DNA from: Alectoria sarmentosa
Taxonomy: Eukaryota > Ascomycota > Lecanoromycetes > Lecanorales > Parmeliaceae
NCBI GenBank assembly: GCA_009733775.1
Contig: WOGZ01000117.1
Coordinates: 1 to 64,000 of the forward strand
Direction of reading: 5' to 3'
DNA length: 64,000 nucleotides
The notes under the pieces were generated by a model. The model was not told the DNA's origin. It worked only from the letters and a program-made list of their open reading frames with translations, and did not search any database. Numbering within the stretch: the first letter of the stretch is position 1; every line of letters starts with the position of its first letter. Shown in pieces: positions 23,007 to 35,874 of this stretch. A program made the translations under genes and the position numbers.

Positions 23007-24854
23007 GACGACGAAACTGCAGCTGCAAATTTTTTTTAGGCATAAAGTATTTAGCTACGAAGCTATACTCGCCTATGAACCCTGAACGTGGTCGCGTTCC
23101 CTGGATCTCCGTCTTACTGCGTCGTCGCATTGCCTAGCCCGAGCCGATACCCGAAGTTAGCGGAGGTCGAAAGGAGTCGGAAAAAGGAGATACTTGCGAA
23201 GGTGCGGTTTTCTGGTGTCTTCAATCTTATGAGCAACGAATGATGCTTCTCCTATTCTCTTCCGCCCATTATCGCTGAAACAGATTTTTTGTCATTGATC
23301 TCATTTTCGGCTACTTGAGAAGACCAAAAGCCGCTCTGAAAACATCAAAGTGCCGTTTTTGATGGGGTCCGCTGGTGTAGGAACAAGACATCTTGCTGCA
23401 GGGACGCAAGGTCTGCACTGGCCGTTTGGAGTTGCGCTCGCAGTGCTCATGACGCACGTTAAATTCCCTTGATGGACTGCAGCGCACGGTCGTGGATACT
23501 TGCACTCAATATCAGGCGATTGGATCATGTTCCGAGCCTTTTCATAGCCTGAACTAACCATCATTGGGAATTATCATTCCCCTCCAGCCACCAGTCTCAT
23601 CAGCCTGGAGAATGGATCATCGCCTCCATCTTCAACACATCATTGCACCTTCGTAGCGCCGGCCTCATGGAAAGACATAGTCAATTTCTCACCGTGGGAC
23701 GCTGAAGCTGGCTTGGTTCTCACGGTCCAATCTTCGGGCTACCATCATACCCGTGACGTTGCGCACTACTCAGACTTGAGGCTGCGGGCTAACGTGCTGA
23801 CCTTTCCTTCGCTGGACACCGTAGTCTGGGCGCCGCAGGAAATCAGCTCAGTCCAACCCCGCTCGAAAATCTTTGTTCGCTCAAAGCTCGACGAGCGACT
23901 CGAGCCGTTCGTCGAATAAGGGTCATTTAGTCAACGAAGATCGTTCAGCATATGTTCCATACGTGGCTCACATGAATAGCTACGCTCGCAGGTACAACCA
24001 TAACACTTGCTGATCTTACTGTGATGATGAGCCCATCTTGCGTTCACGTCGACGGAATGATGATCAATCCTAATTAGGGTCTAGCACGCTTCCCTAGAGG
24101 GGAGGCTTTTAATCAGGGAAATAGCATAGTATCCGCCAGCCAGATCATCCATTTGCCGGCTCCCACAGAATCCGCTTTTCCCTCAGGCCGTGCCAAGACT
24201 GTCGTCTCTCTATCCGGGCTTCTTAAGCTGGAATAGCAGAGCTCTCCTAGAATGACATTGGGAATGCAGCGGGGCATGTTCATTCGCCCGCGGTCGGGCT
24301 GATGGCTCGGGTGGATTCGATTGTGGATCTCGCATGCAATAAAAGGCGGAAAGGCTTCCTTGGTCTCGATGTGTTTTGCGGCTTTTTCATTAGGGTACTG
24401 ATACCCGTACTTTTCATTATTGCGCCTAGAACGCGGGTTGCACCTATGGCCTGTGGATCGAGGCCTCGTTGCTTTCCCCGCCTTGATTACGACGACACGA
24501 GAAGAAGTTCTGATTATTCATTTTTTTTTGAAACGCTGTTTCTGTACCAACTCGAGCATTCGCCTTCCAGAACGCGCGTGAGCCTTGAAAATATCTGAGA
24601 TGGCCACTGTGACTGCCGTGAGTGTGTGCTTCGAGTCATTCTCGAGATTGCTCTGTTTGAGGTTTATTGCGCTCGAGCCATCCTCCTCTTGACTGGACGT
24701 GCCAGGTTACAGGCCTGCCTATCTCTGACAAGTCCACTCAAGCGCTACTGGGATAACGCACTCCATCTTCACCCTAAATGATCCACTCCGCTTTCCTTCT
24801 CATTACCCATTCTCTTCAAAAGCCAACGAGAAACAAGAACACTGACTGCACTGA
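23007..24854. other. Intergenic region, no supported gene
   Basis: GC content is ordinary. Short frames on both strands (for example minus 23301-23564) lack recognisable motifs. One arm of a 45-bp dispersed repeat lies at 24319-24363. Nothing else is supported. Confidence 0.5.
24319..24363 (+). repeat. 45-bp dispersed repeat, copy A
   Basis: It matches the reverse complement of 44425-44469 at 40 of 45 positions with no gap, beginning with 19 identical bases (GATTGTGGATCTCGCATGC). Confidence 0.8.
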
Positions 24855-27800
24855 TTACAGGTTTCTCAGAGCCCTACTGACTCGTGCCCGTAGTCTTGGA
24901 GGCGTGTCTTCATTTTTTCGGTCTAAGGTCAAGTCTATTATCTCCGGTCCCTGACGTCTCTCGGTCACGCGCGCCACAGGCAGTCCCTTGTGGTCTCTTC
25001 TCGTGTCCCTGAGCTTGGTAAGATACTCATACTCGTCACCCAACAGCTGCTTTAGAATTTTCTCGTCCAATTTATTGATCTGCTCTTCGGCCTTCGAAAA
25101 TCTCTTTCGCCACTGATCATGCTTCGCCAGTGAGGGTGTGCTGGGCTTTGTCACCACCAGAGTTTCTACACCCCGTCGATCTGTCACATGTCTGATGTTC
25201 GTCCATTCTAACCTTTGATGCAGATGTTGCCTTTTGCCGCGGCTGACCGGAAACCTCATCGATTGTTGCGAAGGGTTGACTAAGAAATTATCGAGTTGAC
25301 GGCAGTCAGAGCAGCCGCAGCCTCGAGGGGTCATCGTCTAGTTTCCGGCCTGTGGTTCGACCTGCACAAAGCGCATTGCGTACTTTGAAAGCGTCATCCG
25401 AAAAAGCGTCCCATAGCGAGTCACCCGTTCGTGAACCGTTGCAATCAGGGCCTCAAGAAGAGGAAGGAAGAAACTTTCGAAGGCGACAACGTCGACGATA
25501 CCAGCTTCTAACTCCAACTTGCTGGCCACCTTCTGTATCTCATCCACAAGATCTCGTTTGTCAGGTTTTACGATCAAAATGACAACATCATCTGAGCTCA
25601 TGAGACACTGTACAGGGTTTGGTAGCGTATCAGGTTCGGATCTTCCCCATTTAGCCACGCTTCGACATTCAACTGAGAATTTCTGGAAGAAAGCCAGTAA
25701 ACAATTCAAGGAAGACGGAAAAAGCGTCATTGAGTAAGTCGGCCCGCTCTGAGCATGTATCAGTCATGAGGCGAGTGACGAACGCGACAGAAAAAGCAGT
25801 AAAATTGGTGAGTGGTCTTGCGATGTGCAGATACCTTGAAAAAATTAGCGCGCAGTGCTCTGGTATATTCAAAGAAGTGGAGAGGTACTCGCAATGAGGT
25901 TTGCGATCTAATTGTGTAACCGCGAGGTCAGCAAGATGGAGCCCATCCTCTCTGCTCACTATATCGACTGTTTGCAGTTTGTGCATGTACGTCTTTTCCG
26001 CCCATACCTCAATTTGTCCTCGCTTTGCATCGTCGCTTTGAGCTTTCTCGTGTTCCAATGCTTCATGACTTGCAATAAGCGACACAAAAGCTTTGTACTG
26101 TTCGTGAAATGATGGAAGGCGCGAGATAAGATGGTTGATTCTATGACGGATCTTCCCGTTAGATGTCACTGATTTTATTGAAACCTAGAAACCGTGCTGT
26201 CTTAGGGTAAAGAATCGAAGACGTACTGAGCATGAGTGGTAGGCAGATTGAAGAGAAACATGGCTTTGCCGATGTGTTTGATTATGGACTCGGACAATGA
26301 CTTTGTCGATCCAATGGCCAATTCGAACAAGGATTGATCTTCGAGTATGTTGCTAGCTTCAGTGGGCCATTTAGCTTCGGAGGCGGGAGATTAATCCTTC
26401 CTGTGGCAATAATAACCTCTTCTCTGTGCTTGTGGAGTTTTAGGGGTTTGAGGTCGAGGAAGGGTTTGGTCAATAAGGATGGCAAGATGGTACAATTCTT
26501 GTCTCGAAGCTTCATCGTCTGGGTCTTTTTGCACCTTCTTGAAAAGCCGCTCATACCATGCATTCAGGTTGACTATGCCGCTTTCAACATGGTTTGACAA
26601 GATTCGGGCAAGCGAGCTCATGGGTATGAGAACTGCGACCTGTATGAATATTAGTGCGTGCTGGTCGAGCAACAGCCTTTTGAGCTGGCTGAAGCAAGTC
26701 TTACGGTGTCATGATAGAATTGTGTGGCAGATGCCCCTTCATTGCCCGTAAAACCTTCAAAGTCTTCTGTGTCGGGATCGTGTTCAAATGGGTCTTCTTG
26801 CACGAAGTGTCCCTCGTCGCTGGAAGTTTCTTCAGCCAAGACGGATCCTTCCAGGTCAATCAAACGCTTTAGCTGGATCGACTGCTCAGTGATCTTATCA
26901 AGAGTGTGCATCTCCGGGGACCTATGACGTTCCAAGTGATCGTAGCCGCTATAATCCTCTTCACAAGGACCTACTACCTCGCGTTCCATACTGGCTGGGT
27001 AGAAGCATGCGTTGGCTTTTGCACAGGCTTCCCGAAGATATTCCGCTTTAGCTTTGTCTAAGCCCTTCAAAGACTGAAATTTCAGGCTTGCGTCTGTATA
27101 CTCATGACCGAGTTTGTAGGCTAGGAAGTTTGGGGCTGTAGAGGCCAGGTTCTCAAGGCTTCTAGCCCAGGAAGAAATTATACCTTTCAGCACCCTTTCC
27201 TCCCTTGTGAGCAAAGCCGCTGATCTCTGTAGTCCCTGGGAAAGGTCAATGAAACTGTAGGTCAATACCAACCGATGTCCCGAAGTCACAGCCTGAACCT
27301 CATGGGTAACGTCGGCATACCTGGATTGCAAGGTCAGGCGATACTATTTAGCGTCCAGAAGGACGAGTACTCTCACCAAGCTATGTAGGTATGGTCGAAC
27401 GTGGAAGCAGTCTCAAAGACCTTGGAGTCTCCACGATGACTTGTCACAACAGCACCCCCTTCATACTCCAATGGCAAGCCGATTACCAGTGTTCCAAACA
27501 TGCCTGGAGCCTTCTCCATACTAAGAATGTAGTAAATAATCGACACGTTGTGATGAGGGACTACGTACTCTTTGTGGGGCTTAAACATCGCCCCTTCCTC
27601 ATACAGCAGTGGCTTAGACAGCTGCGCATTCACCGAGCCGGCCTCCGTACATCCTAATTCTTGGGCTACCTGCTCGGTGACTCTCTGTACCACAGAAGGC
27701 CATTTCGGATTGCGCAGCTCAAATTGGTCGGGAGATAATTGCCAAGTCTTCTGTATGGAAGGGTCCACAATAGTCCTACTGCCTAGCTCACCTACAGTCG

Positions 27801-28205
27801 GTAACATGCCTAGAAAGGCGATTTCCAACGAGGACCAAATCGACCTTGTCCGAATGGTGCTTGGTGGCATACATCTCTTATGACGTTGGCTTGGCTTTCG
27901 GCGAGGGGGGCTCCCACCGAGCCTACATTATGGACTCTTGAGCCTGGTAATGTCGCATCCGGCAACCGCCCAGACGTAGCGAAGGTTCCCGTGGTCTCAA
28001 TGTTACCTAGGCAGTTCTCGACCAAGCGCTTGAGAGTATCGGGGGTTGGGTCGCTGTCGTCATCTGCGTCGGAGGAGCTGGCGGTGGATTCTGCTTCGAC
28101 CGAGATTTGGGAAGATGGCGGGTTGGTGTTTGCAGCTTCGCTTGGTTCTCGAGAGGATGCTGTGCTGGCCTCTGATTCGGCTATTTGGAGCTGCCCTGAA
28201 TGCAC
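24855..28205 (-). pseudogene. Fungal 2OG-Fe(II) oxygenase (prolyl-hydroxylase-like), degenerate
   Basis: The minus strand from about 28205 encodes an acidic Ser-rich leader, CHQAPFGQG, GSRTIVDPS, KPLLYEEGAMFKPH, GMFGTLVIGLP and WYADVTHEV...SGHRLVLTY. A 48-bp in-frame intron (27568-27521) must be removed to give the iron-binding H-x-D (HKDMEKAPG). Further introns are 27376-27321 and 26704-26641. The third iron ligand (His in DVTHEV) and the 2OG-binding Arg (SGHR) are present. The C-terminus has CGCSDCRQLDNFLVNPSQQ, a hallmark of this fungal family. Reading is blocked by TAA at 26393-26391 and TAG at 25340-25338; both are one C-to-T step from Gln codons. The splice between about 26210 and 26170 cannot be resolved in frame, and no ATG begins the leader. 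Family members hydroxylate unknown substrates. I judge it inactivated. Confidence 0.75.
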
Positions 28206-28486
28206 TGACTGTATCCGATGGTTGTAAGTGCCGAAGTCGTGGATGCCTTGAATATACGCGTTGTTAACGCGAACCAGCGTGTCTCTTGGCGTCTCTTCTT
28301 AGCGTACGTCTAGTGTATGCGCGAAGGTCTGGAATTTTTGGCACTGGAAGGAACGTACACACCTGCCCACTAGCTTTGAACCCTTTCTATCTTTGAACTA
28401 ACATGATGGCGGTTCTGGAAGAGAATTTAAGATAGTTGACAAGTGTGTGCGATTCTTTCCGTGCCAAGAATTCCAGACCTTCGTGC

Positions 28487-28491
28487 ATACA
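28487..28491. repeat. Target-site duplication ATACA, left copy
   Basis: ATACA precedes the left TIR at 28492 and is repeated directly after the right TIR at 34060-34064. Confidence 0.85.
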
Positions 28492-28754
28492 TACGGCGGA
28501 CGACGGCTACAACTAGGACAAAACCAAAGACCAAAAAAAAAATTCAGATTTTGAATTTGAATTTGCGATTTCGGATGAGATATCTATTATTTACATTATA
28601 TACAATTGTTTATCTTCGTACGAATAATGTAAATTTTTTCGATTTTATAATAAAATATAATTATGAAAGTTATAATATAATTCATTAATTCGATTGAGCT
28701 AGTTTAAACGACAAAAAAAAGATTGTATAATATTTTAATTTTCTTTCTTTTCTT

Positions 28755-29330
<576 letters not shown>

Positions 29331-32300
29331 AAACGTTATTGTTATTATTATCGTTTTTACGATAATCGATTTAAATTTTCATTTTTAAGTGAGATAATAA
29401 TAATTAACGAACTTCATTTATAACGATTTAAAACGTGCATTTTTCGTTCTTTTAAAGCAAAATGTGATTTTCGTTAAAAAGACGATTATTTTTATTTAAA
29501 TAAAAATGCATAAAATTGATTATATTAATGTTATTTTAATTTAATCGCGAGGATAAACATCTCTCAATGTTTATATCGCGTATTAAATATCGCGTTTGAA
29601 TCTTCGTTTTTTTTCGTGTGTTATCACGTTATAAAACATTTCGAAAAAACGTGCATTAATTGTAAATAACGAAATCACGATGTTTGATGTTTTTTTAAAA
29701 ATATAAAAAATGATAAAGATGATGAAAATGAAAATGATAATCGAAATCGTTCACGTTCGTCGAAAAAAGAGAATTATACGTCGCATAAATAACGATAATA
29801 ACGCAAATTTTCGAATTTTCGAATTAATGAAAGAAAATTGATCGCGAGAAAAGATTTTATCAATTTCATAATTTTTTGAATAAATATAAAGTTTTTATTA
29901 TATGAAGTTTTACGAGTTTTTTTTTGCATATAACACATTTTGAAATATAATTATGTATTTGAATAATTAATTTGCATTTTTACGTAATGTTTAAGATTAA
30001 TATCTTATATAAAGGGAAATTAAAATAAATTATTTGCATATATCGTACGAAGCACTTCTTTTAATATAATATAAATAAAAATTTAAATACATTATTTTAA
30101 ATAACATTTATATAAAGTCTTTTAGATTTTGCGTAAATTTGTTTATATAATTAATTGATAAATTATAAACATTATTATTATAATTAATAAATCACGAGCA
30201 TTATCATTATAACAATTGATAAATCAAAAAAATAATAAATTGTTTCGTATAAAAAACTTGAACATTAATTGAAAAAAAATGTTAAGATTTTAAGATATTC
30301 ATTTACGAGAATTGTAAATTCGTAAATTTAAATCTCTTATTAAAAGATATTTTAAATCAATTTGTTTTTTTTATATGAAAATTTAATTATAATTAATTAA
30401 CATTATACGAAGCATAAATTTTATTTGATTTATTATTTCTTTTTATCTTATTGTTTTTTTTTTTTTCTTTTATTATTCTTTTTTTTGATTTTTTTTTGAT
30501 GATATTATTCAAAAAAAATTTCATTTTTTTCGTTTAATATCTTATATAATTAATTTTTAAATTTTTGAATAAAAATTGAAAAGAAATAAACGAATCGCGA
30601 ATTATCGATTCGAACGCAATTAATGTTATTTTGATTATTAAAGTCGTTGAGAATTGTTTAATAAAAGAATTAAAGTTCGTATATGTATAATCATTTAAAT
30701 TATTTTATACGAAGCTTGTTGTTATAAAAATTAATATTTAATTTTTTTAATATTCGATAAAATTCGTTAAAAGATTATTAAATAATATATTATTAAAAAG
30801 ATTTTCATGAAATCTTTTGCGAATTGATATTTAAGAAATTGATATATAAAGAATTAACGTTTAAGATTCTTATTTGATTATATGAAATTCTCGCGTAATT
30901 TGAAAAATGAGAAGATTTTGTTATTTAAATGAATTTTCGAAAATTTCAAGGTTAAATTGAGATCGTATGATTTATTTATTTATCTATTTTTTATTTAAGA
31001 TTTTTGTTTGATCGTATGAAATTTTCGTGTAATTTGAAAAATGAAAAGATTTTGTTATTTAAATAAACTTTCGAGAATTTATGAATAAGATTAAAATCGT
31101 ACGATTTATTTATTTCTTTTTTTAATTTAAAGTTATACGTTGATAAAAAGATTATTATTAAATTTTTTTTTTTGAATATAAGGCTTCGTATGAGAATACG
31201 CAATTCGTTTTTAAACGATTAAAATGATAACACATTTTTTGTCTCGATTGATTTTGTTAAAATAATCTTTTTTTAAAAGCTTTTTTATAATTTATACGAG
31301 TTTCACACTTTCGAAAAGTTTTATTAAATCATTATTTTTGAATTAAAATCGGATTAAGAATCATTCGAAATTCGATTTTTTTTTTAATAAATATAAAAGA
31401 TGATCTCGCTCTCGTAAAATATTATAATAAATAAAATTTTAATTGTTTTTAATCGTACGATGAGTGATATAAATAATTACGATATTTATTTAAAAATTAA
31501 TAAATCGTATAATGATAATTAAAGAAATATATTAATTCTTTAAATAAATATAATTTTCGTTAAATTCATTATCTCTTTTTCATCAATAAAAGCATTTATT
31601 ATAATTTGTAAAATAATTATAATATTCGTATAAATATGATTGTTTGTTAATATAATTATTTTCTTTTTAATTAAAAGATGTTATACAATGCTGGTTTGTG
31701 AAGTAAACTTAATTATAATTTTTTGATTATAAGATTTAAATCGAGATTTTTGTGTGAAAGATCTTTTATATAAAGATTGAGATAACGAAAAAAATGATTA
31801 ATAAAATTTAAAATCTCATTGAATATTTTATAAAGTCGAAATAAATTCGATTAATTATATACGAATAAACATTTTAAATTGTTTTTTAAATATATCGAAA
31901 TTTGATAAAAAATCAAAAAAATTAATAATTTAAAAAATATTAATATTATGATATTTGATAATAATAGAAATAAATTATACGAAGCGAGGATTCAAAGCAT
32001 AATAATGTTTACATTATAATCTTTTCGCTCGATATAAATCATTAATTAATTTACATTTTAATATTCACGTAAAGACGGGTTTTTTTAAAAAAAAAGATAT
32101 CGTATATTCGAAAAATAATTTCGTATAAAGAATTTATAAAATATCGCTTACTTTTTATAATCATTTTTCAAAATCATTTTTTAAATCATTTTTCTCAAAA
32201 TTTAATTATCGTATATTTTTCAATGATTATAAATTTGATTTATTTCATTTTAATACATTTTTCGATTTTTCGAATAAAATAAAATGAGATTTGAGATTTG

Positions 32301-34022
32301 AGATTTTATAATTGTTGATTGTCGTACGAAACGTCAAATAATAATTTAATCACGGCGATTGATTGTTTTCGATCGAAATAAAAAGAGATAAATATAAATC
32401 GAAATCTCGATTTTATATAAATATATTATATTAATTCAATGTAAAGAGAGGGAGATAATTGTTTAAATTTAAAAAAATGTATTAGTTTTCGATTAAAATA
32501 TGTATAACGTTTTAAATAATTTTAAATCTTATTTTCGTATAAAAAATGTCGAATATACAAAAATAAAATTTATTTTCGTACGAAAAACGTTAAATGTATA
32601 AATATAAAATTTATAAAATTTATTGTAATCTTTTACGTTATGACGTAATCGAACAAAAGTTAATTCGTGCAAATTAAGATCATAATTTTTGATATTTGAT
32701 TTAAATTTGAAGAATAATGTTTTTGATTTTTTTAATATGACTTTTAAACGTTTTAATTGTTTGCGTAAAATGTGTATCTTTTATTTATTCACGTAATATG
32801 TGATCTTCGTATAAATAATCGAAAAATATATTATAAAAAATGCAATTCGATCGATTAACACATTTTTGAAATATTTATTTATCGTATAAAGTGCATCGAA
32901 AAAGTTTATTCATTTATTAAATAACGATTTGATCAATTAAGCTCATCAAGATTCGATTCGTTAATTATTAATATTAATTTTATATATATAACAATCTTTG
33001 ATTTTCATTTTCGAATTATATATTTATTGTAATTAAAGATGAGCTTGAATTATTAAAATCGTTTTATAATTACGATTAAATTGTATAAAACGAGACTATT
33101 GTTTTAATACGAAAACACAATTTAAATATTTTCATAAAACATTAATAATTGTACGATTGAAAATGTCGATTGTAAATCACGAAAAATATCGAATATATTC
33201 GTTTATTGTATTATAAATCTCGATTTCAAAATTTATAAATTTATTATAATCATTCACGAATTATATTAGATTTGAATTAAAAACAACATATTCTTTTTTC
33301 GTGCGTTATATATCATGATGTCGTCGATTAATAACATTAAAAAAAATCGTATAATATTGAATAAAAAGACGATTTTTAAATTAAATTAACATATATGTAA
33401 TAAATAAAATTATACGAAGAATACTTGACAATTGAATATCTCATCTTTCGAAAATGCTTTATTAAAAATTCTTTATCATAACCCTAAATCACATTCTTTT
33501 TAATTTTCTATTTTATAAGTCTTTATATAATATCATTTATATATTTTCTCATTTCTCGATTAATTTTTAATCGTTTAAAATCAAGCGCTTTTTTAATTTA
33601 TATAAAACCTTCAATTATGATTATAAAGTTTTCATTTTTTAATCATTCAAATATTTTATTATTTGAAAATTTATATTTATAAAATAAGAATTAAATGCGA
33701 TTTTATAATTGTTTTATATTCTTTATACGATCTTATTGCGAAATATTTCATTTTTATAATTAACGTCGAAGCGTATAAAAATCGAGAATTAAGTTTTTAT
33801 TATTAATAAATCAAATAATAATCTTTTTTTGTTTTTAATGCAATGTATATAATCGATCAAGAATTTCATTTTTATATATGTTTAGGTTTTTTGACGAACG
33901 ACCGTCTTGGTCGTGATTGGGCATTATGAATAAATAATTTATAAAGAAAAATAGATGAGGAAGTGGGGCAATTGCAAAAGAAAAGAAAAAAGTTTTTTTT
34001 TTTTCTTTTTTTTCTTTTTCTT

Positions 34023-34059
34023 TTTGGTTTTGTCCTAGTTGTAGCCGTCGTCCGCCGTA
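34023..34059 (-). repeat. Right TIR of element 2
   Basis: 37-bp inverted match to the left end at 28492-28528, preceded by a T/C-rich tract and followed by ATACA. Confidence 0.9.
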
Positions 34060-34365
34060 ATACACTAGAAACAAAGTGCACTGAGAACGCTTGCAAAGGA
34101 AACTGCGTCTTCCATCTTCTTGCAACATCTCTTCTATTCGTTCATAATCTGTAGGATTCAAAATATTCAGCGACTATCACTTCTTGTGCAGCTGCTAGCA
34201 TTTCTCTCAAAAAATCATCGTGCTGATGGGGCAAGGTTTGACTCAGCCCCGACAGACATGAGTCAACGGCTCCATTCTTATGAATCATCGATAAAGAAGA
34301 GCATTCATTCATAACCGACTAGATAGTCCCTTCTCCTCTCCAATCTCTTAACGTCCAGCGCAACG

Positions 34366-35874
34366 ATGAAGCTCTTTACGGCATGCAAGTTGACCCACAC
34401 GCTTCAGACCTACCTTGGTATGGTCATCAATGATGGCAAGCCACAATCCCGCTCATACCCAAGCCTGCCCATTTCCTTGATAGAAGGCCAAAGGATTCGG
34501 GTACCGGCCAAAGGCCCCAGCTCGCTCTCTGAAGATGACCTTGTCTCTCTCTTTACTTCTTGCGTCCTCGAATGCCGTCTACCGAACTTCCGTAATACGC
34601 ATACAAATTCCGATTCAAAGCGCCTGAAGGCGAATGTGTTTGGGTGCTGCGACATTCGACTCGATACTAGTTTCATGAAAAGAAATATAAACTCGCTGCT
34701 GCGGTTGGACCTGGAGCAAGCAGCTGCCGTTGTGATATCCGCGATCAGAAACGACGATGCCATTGCAAACAGATCAGAAATTGTGCGATCACTTCTGAAA
34801 GAAATCGACCCTGAAGTCCTCACTCAATGCTGCATGTGGTTCGAGTACCCGCACACGGACTCTGCAAAAGTCATCCAGACACGCAAGTTCTCTCACTTAT
34901 CGAGAAAAATACGCCAGATAATCCAAGACAAGCACATGTTTGAGGTTGGCGAGATCCACGACTGGTCATCGCTGATCCGACTTCTCCTCCGCATCCGCCG
35001 TTGCTCTCCGCAATCACGCTGTCTCATTATCCCCGAGTGGGTCTTCAGTGAAGCCAACGCTGTTCCTCCTTCTGAATTCTGCGTCTGGGACAATCACGGT
35101 CGCGCGGCGCAAGGACACGAACCTTCTCTGCCACCTACCTCTGATAGTATCGTCCTCTCTCGTCAGGAGTTCCGCAGTATTCAACGCCGTCTACTGCGAT
35201 ACTTCCGCTTCTGGGATGCCACAATTCGTTTGCGACAAGACATCAAGAATCTCGAGGCCAACATCATTTATAGCGCTGAGCTCATCAAGTCCCAGGTCCT
35301 TCCTTCAAATGATACACTCGTTGTAGCGCACTACTTTTTTGCCCTCCAGCGCCGTCTGCAGCGCAAGGTGGTCTCGGACTTGCACTGGACCGCCTTCCTT
35401 GCAAAAGGCGAGAGCGGGACCATTGTGCAAAACAATCCCGAGATCCCAACTACTTTCGAAGAGCGACTCAGCGCCTTTAGTGGTCAGAGCGGCGTCCCTC
35501 TCTCCGGATCCATACTTCCGCAGATAGACCAGTGCTGTCTCTTGATGGAATCGTACGTCCGGGTCTATGGCCAAGGCGACCGCAACAATCTCCGTTTTAT
35601 ACGGGGCGTGAGAGGTGGGTCGGGACGTGGTGCAGTAGATGAGTATAATCTGCTTTGTGATATATTGAATACACTGTGTGGTAAGGCGAAGGGGGAAGGC
35701 TTACAGATGCCTGGCCCGGTGAGGAAGTTTCTAGCAAAGGACATCATGGCTTGGAACAGGGCTTTCCGTGACGATGCATTTGCTGGCGGGAGGGTGCCGG
35801 GATGGGAGACGTGGCTGGCTGAACGGCGCGAGAAGGGGATCATTGAGGGGATAGAAGCAATGGGTATAGAATGA
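34366..35874 (+). CDS. Conserved-looking hypothetical protein, 502 aa, single exon
   Basis: One uninterrupted frame from ATG at 34366, in the good context CAACG-ATG, to a stop at 35874. The protein is soluble, with no signal peptide or membrane segment. It has an N-terminal part with a Cys-containing stretch (VFGCCDIRLDTSF), a central Arg-rich segment (RLLLRIRRCSPQSRC), a long helical middle (FRSIQRRLLRYFRFWDATIR), and a C-terminal part with GGSGRGAVDEYNLLCDIL and WETWLAERREKG. I do not recognise a family. Codon usage and GC content are those of normal genes, although it starts only 302 bp from the RIP-mutated element and shows no stop or frameshift. It may be a lineage-restricted gene. Confidence 0.8.
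   Translation: MKLFTACKLTHTLQTYLGMVINDGKPQSRSYPSLPISLIEGQRIRVPAKGPSSLSEDDLVSLFTSCVLECRLPNFRNTHTNSDSKRLKANVFGCCDIRLDTSFMKRNINSLLRLDLEQAAAVVISAIRNDDAIANRSEIVRSLLKEIDPEVLTQCCMWFEYPHTDSAKVIQTRKFSHLSRKIRQIIQDKHMFEVGEIHDWSSLIRLLLRIRRCSPQSRCLIIPEWVFSEANAVPPSEFCVWDNHGRAAQGHEPSLPPTSDSIVLSRQEFRSIQRRLLRYFRFWDATIRLRQDIKNLEANIIYSAELIKSQVLPSNDTLVVAHYFFALQRRLQRKVVSDLHWTAFLAKGESGTIVQNNPEIPTTFEERLSAFSGQSGVPLSGSILPQIDQCCLLMESYVRVYGQGDRNNLRFIRGVRGGSGRGAVDEYNLLCDILNTLCGKAKGEGLQMPGPVRKFLAKDIMAWNRAFRDDAFAGGRVPGWETWLAERREKGIIEGIEAMGIE

Noticed and set aside
23301..23564. Minus-strand Cys/Pro-containing 87-codon frame as a second effector
   Set aside because: It has no signal peptide, two frames are open together, and no splice partner is visible.
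24302..24598. 98-codon + strand frame containing IVDLACNKRRKG
   Set aside because: The similarity to minus-strand sequence at 44.4 kb is a 45-bp DNA repeat. Neither frame continues as a related protein.
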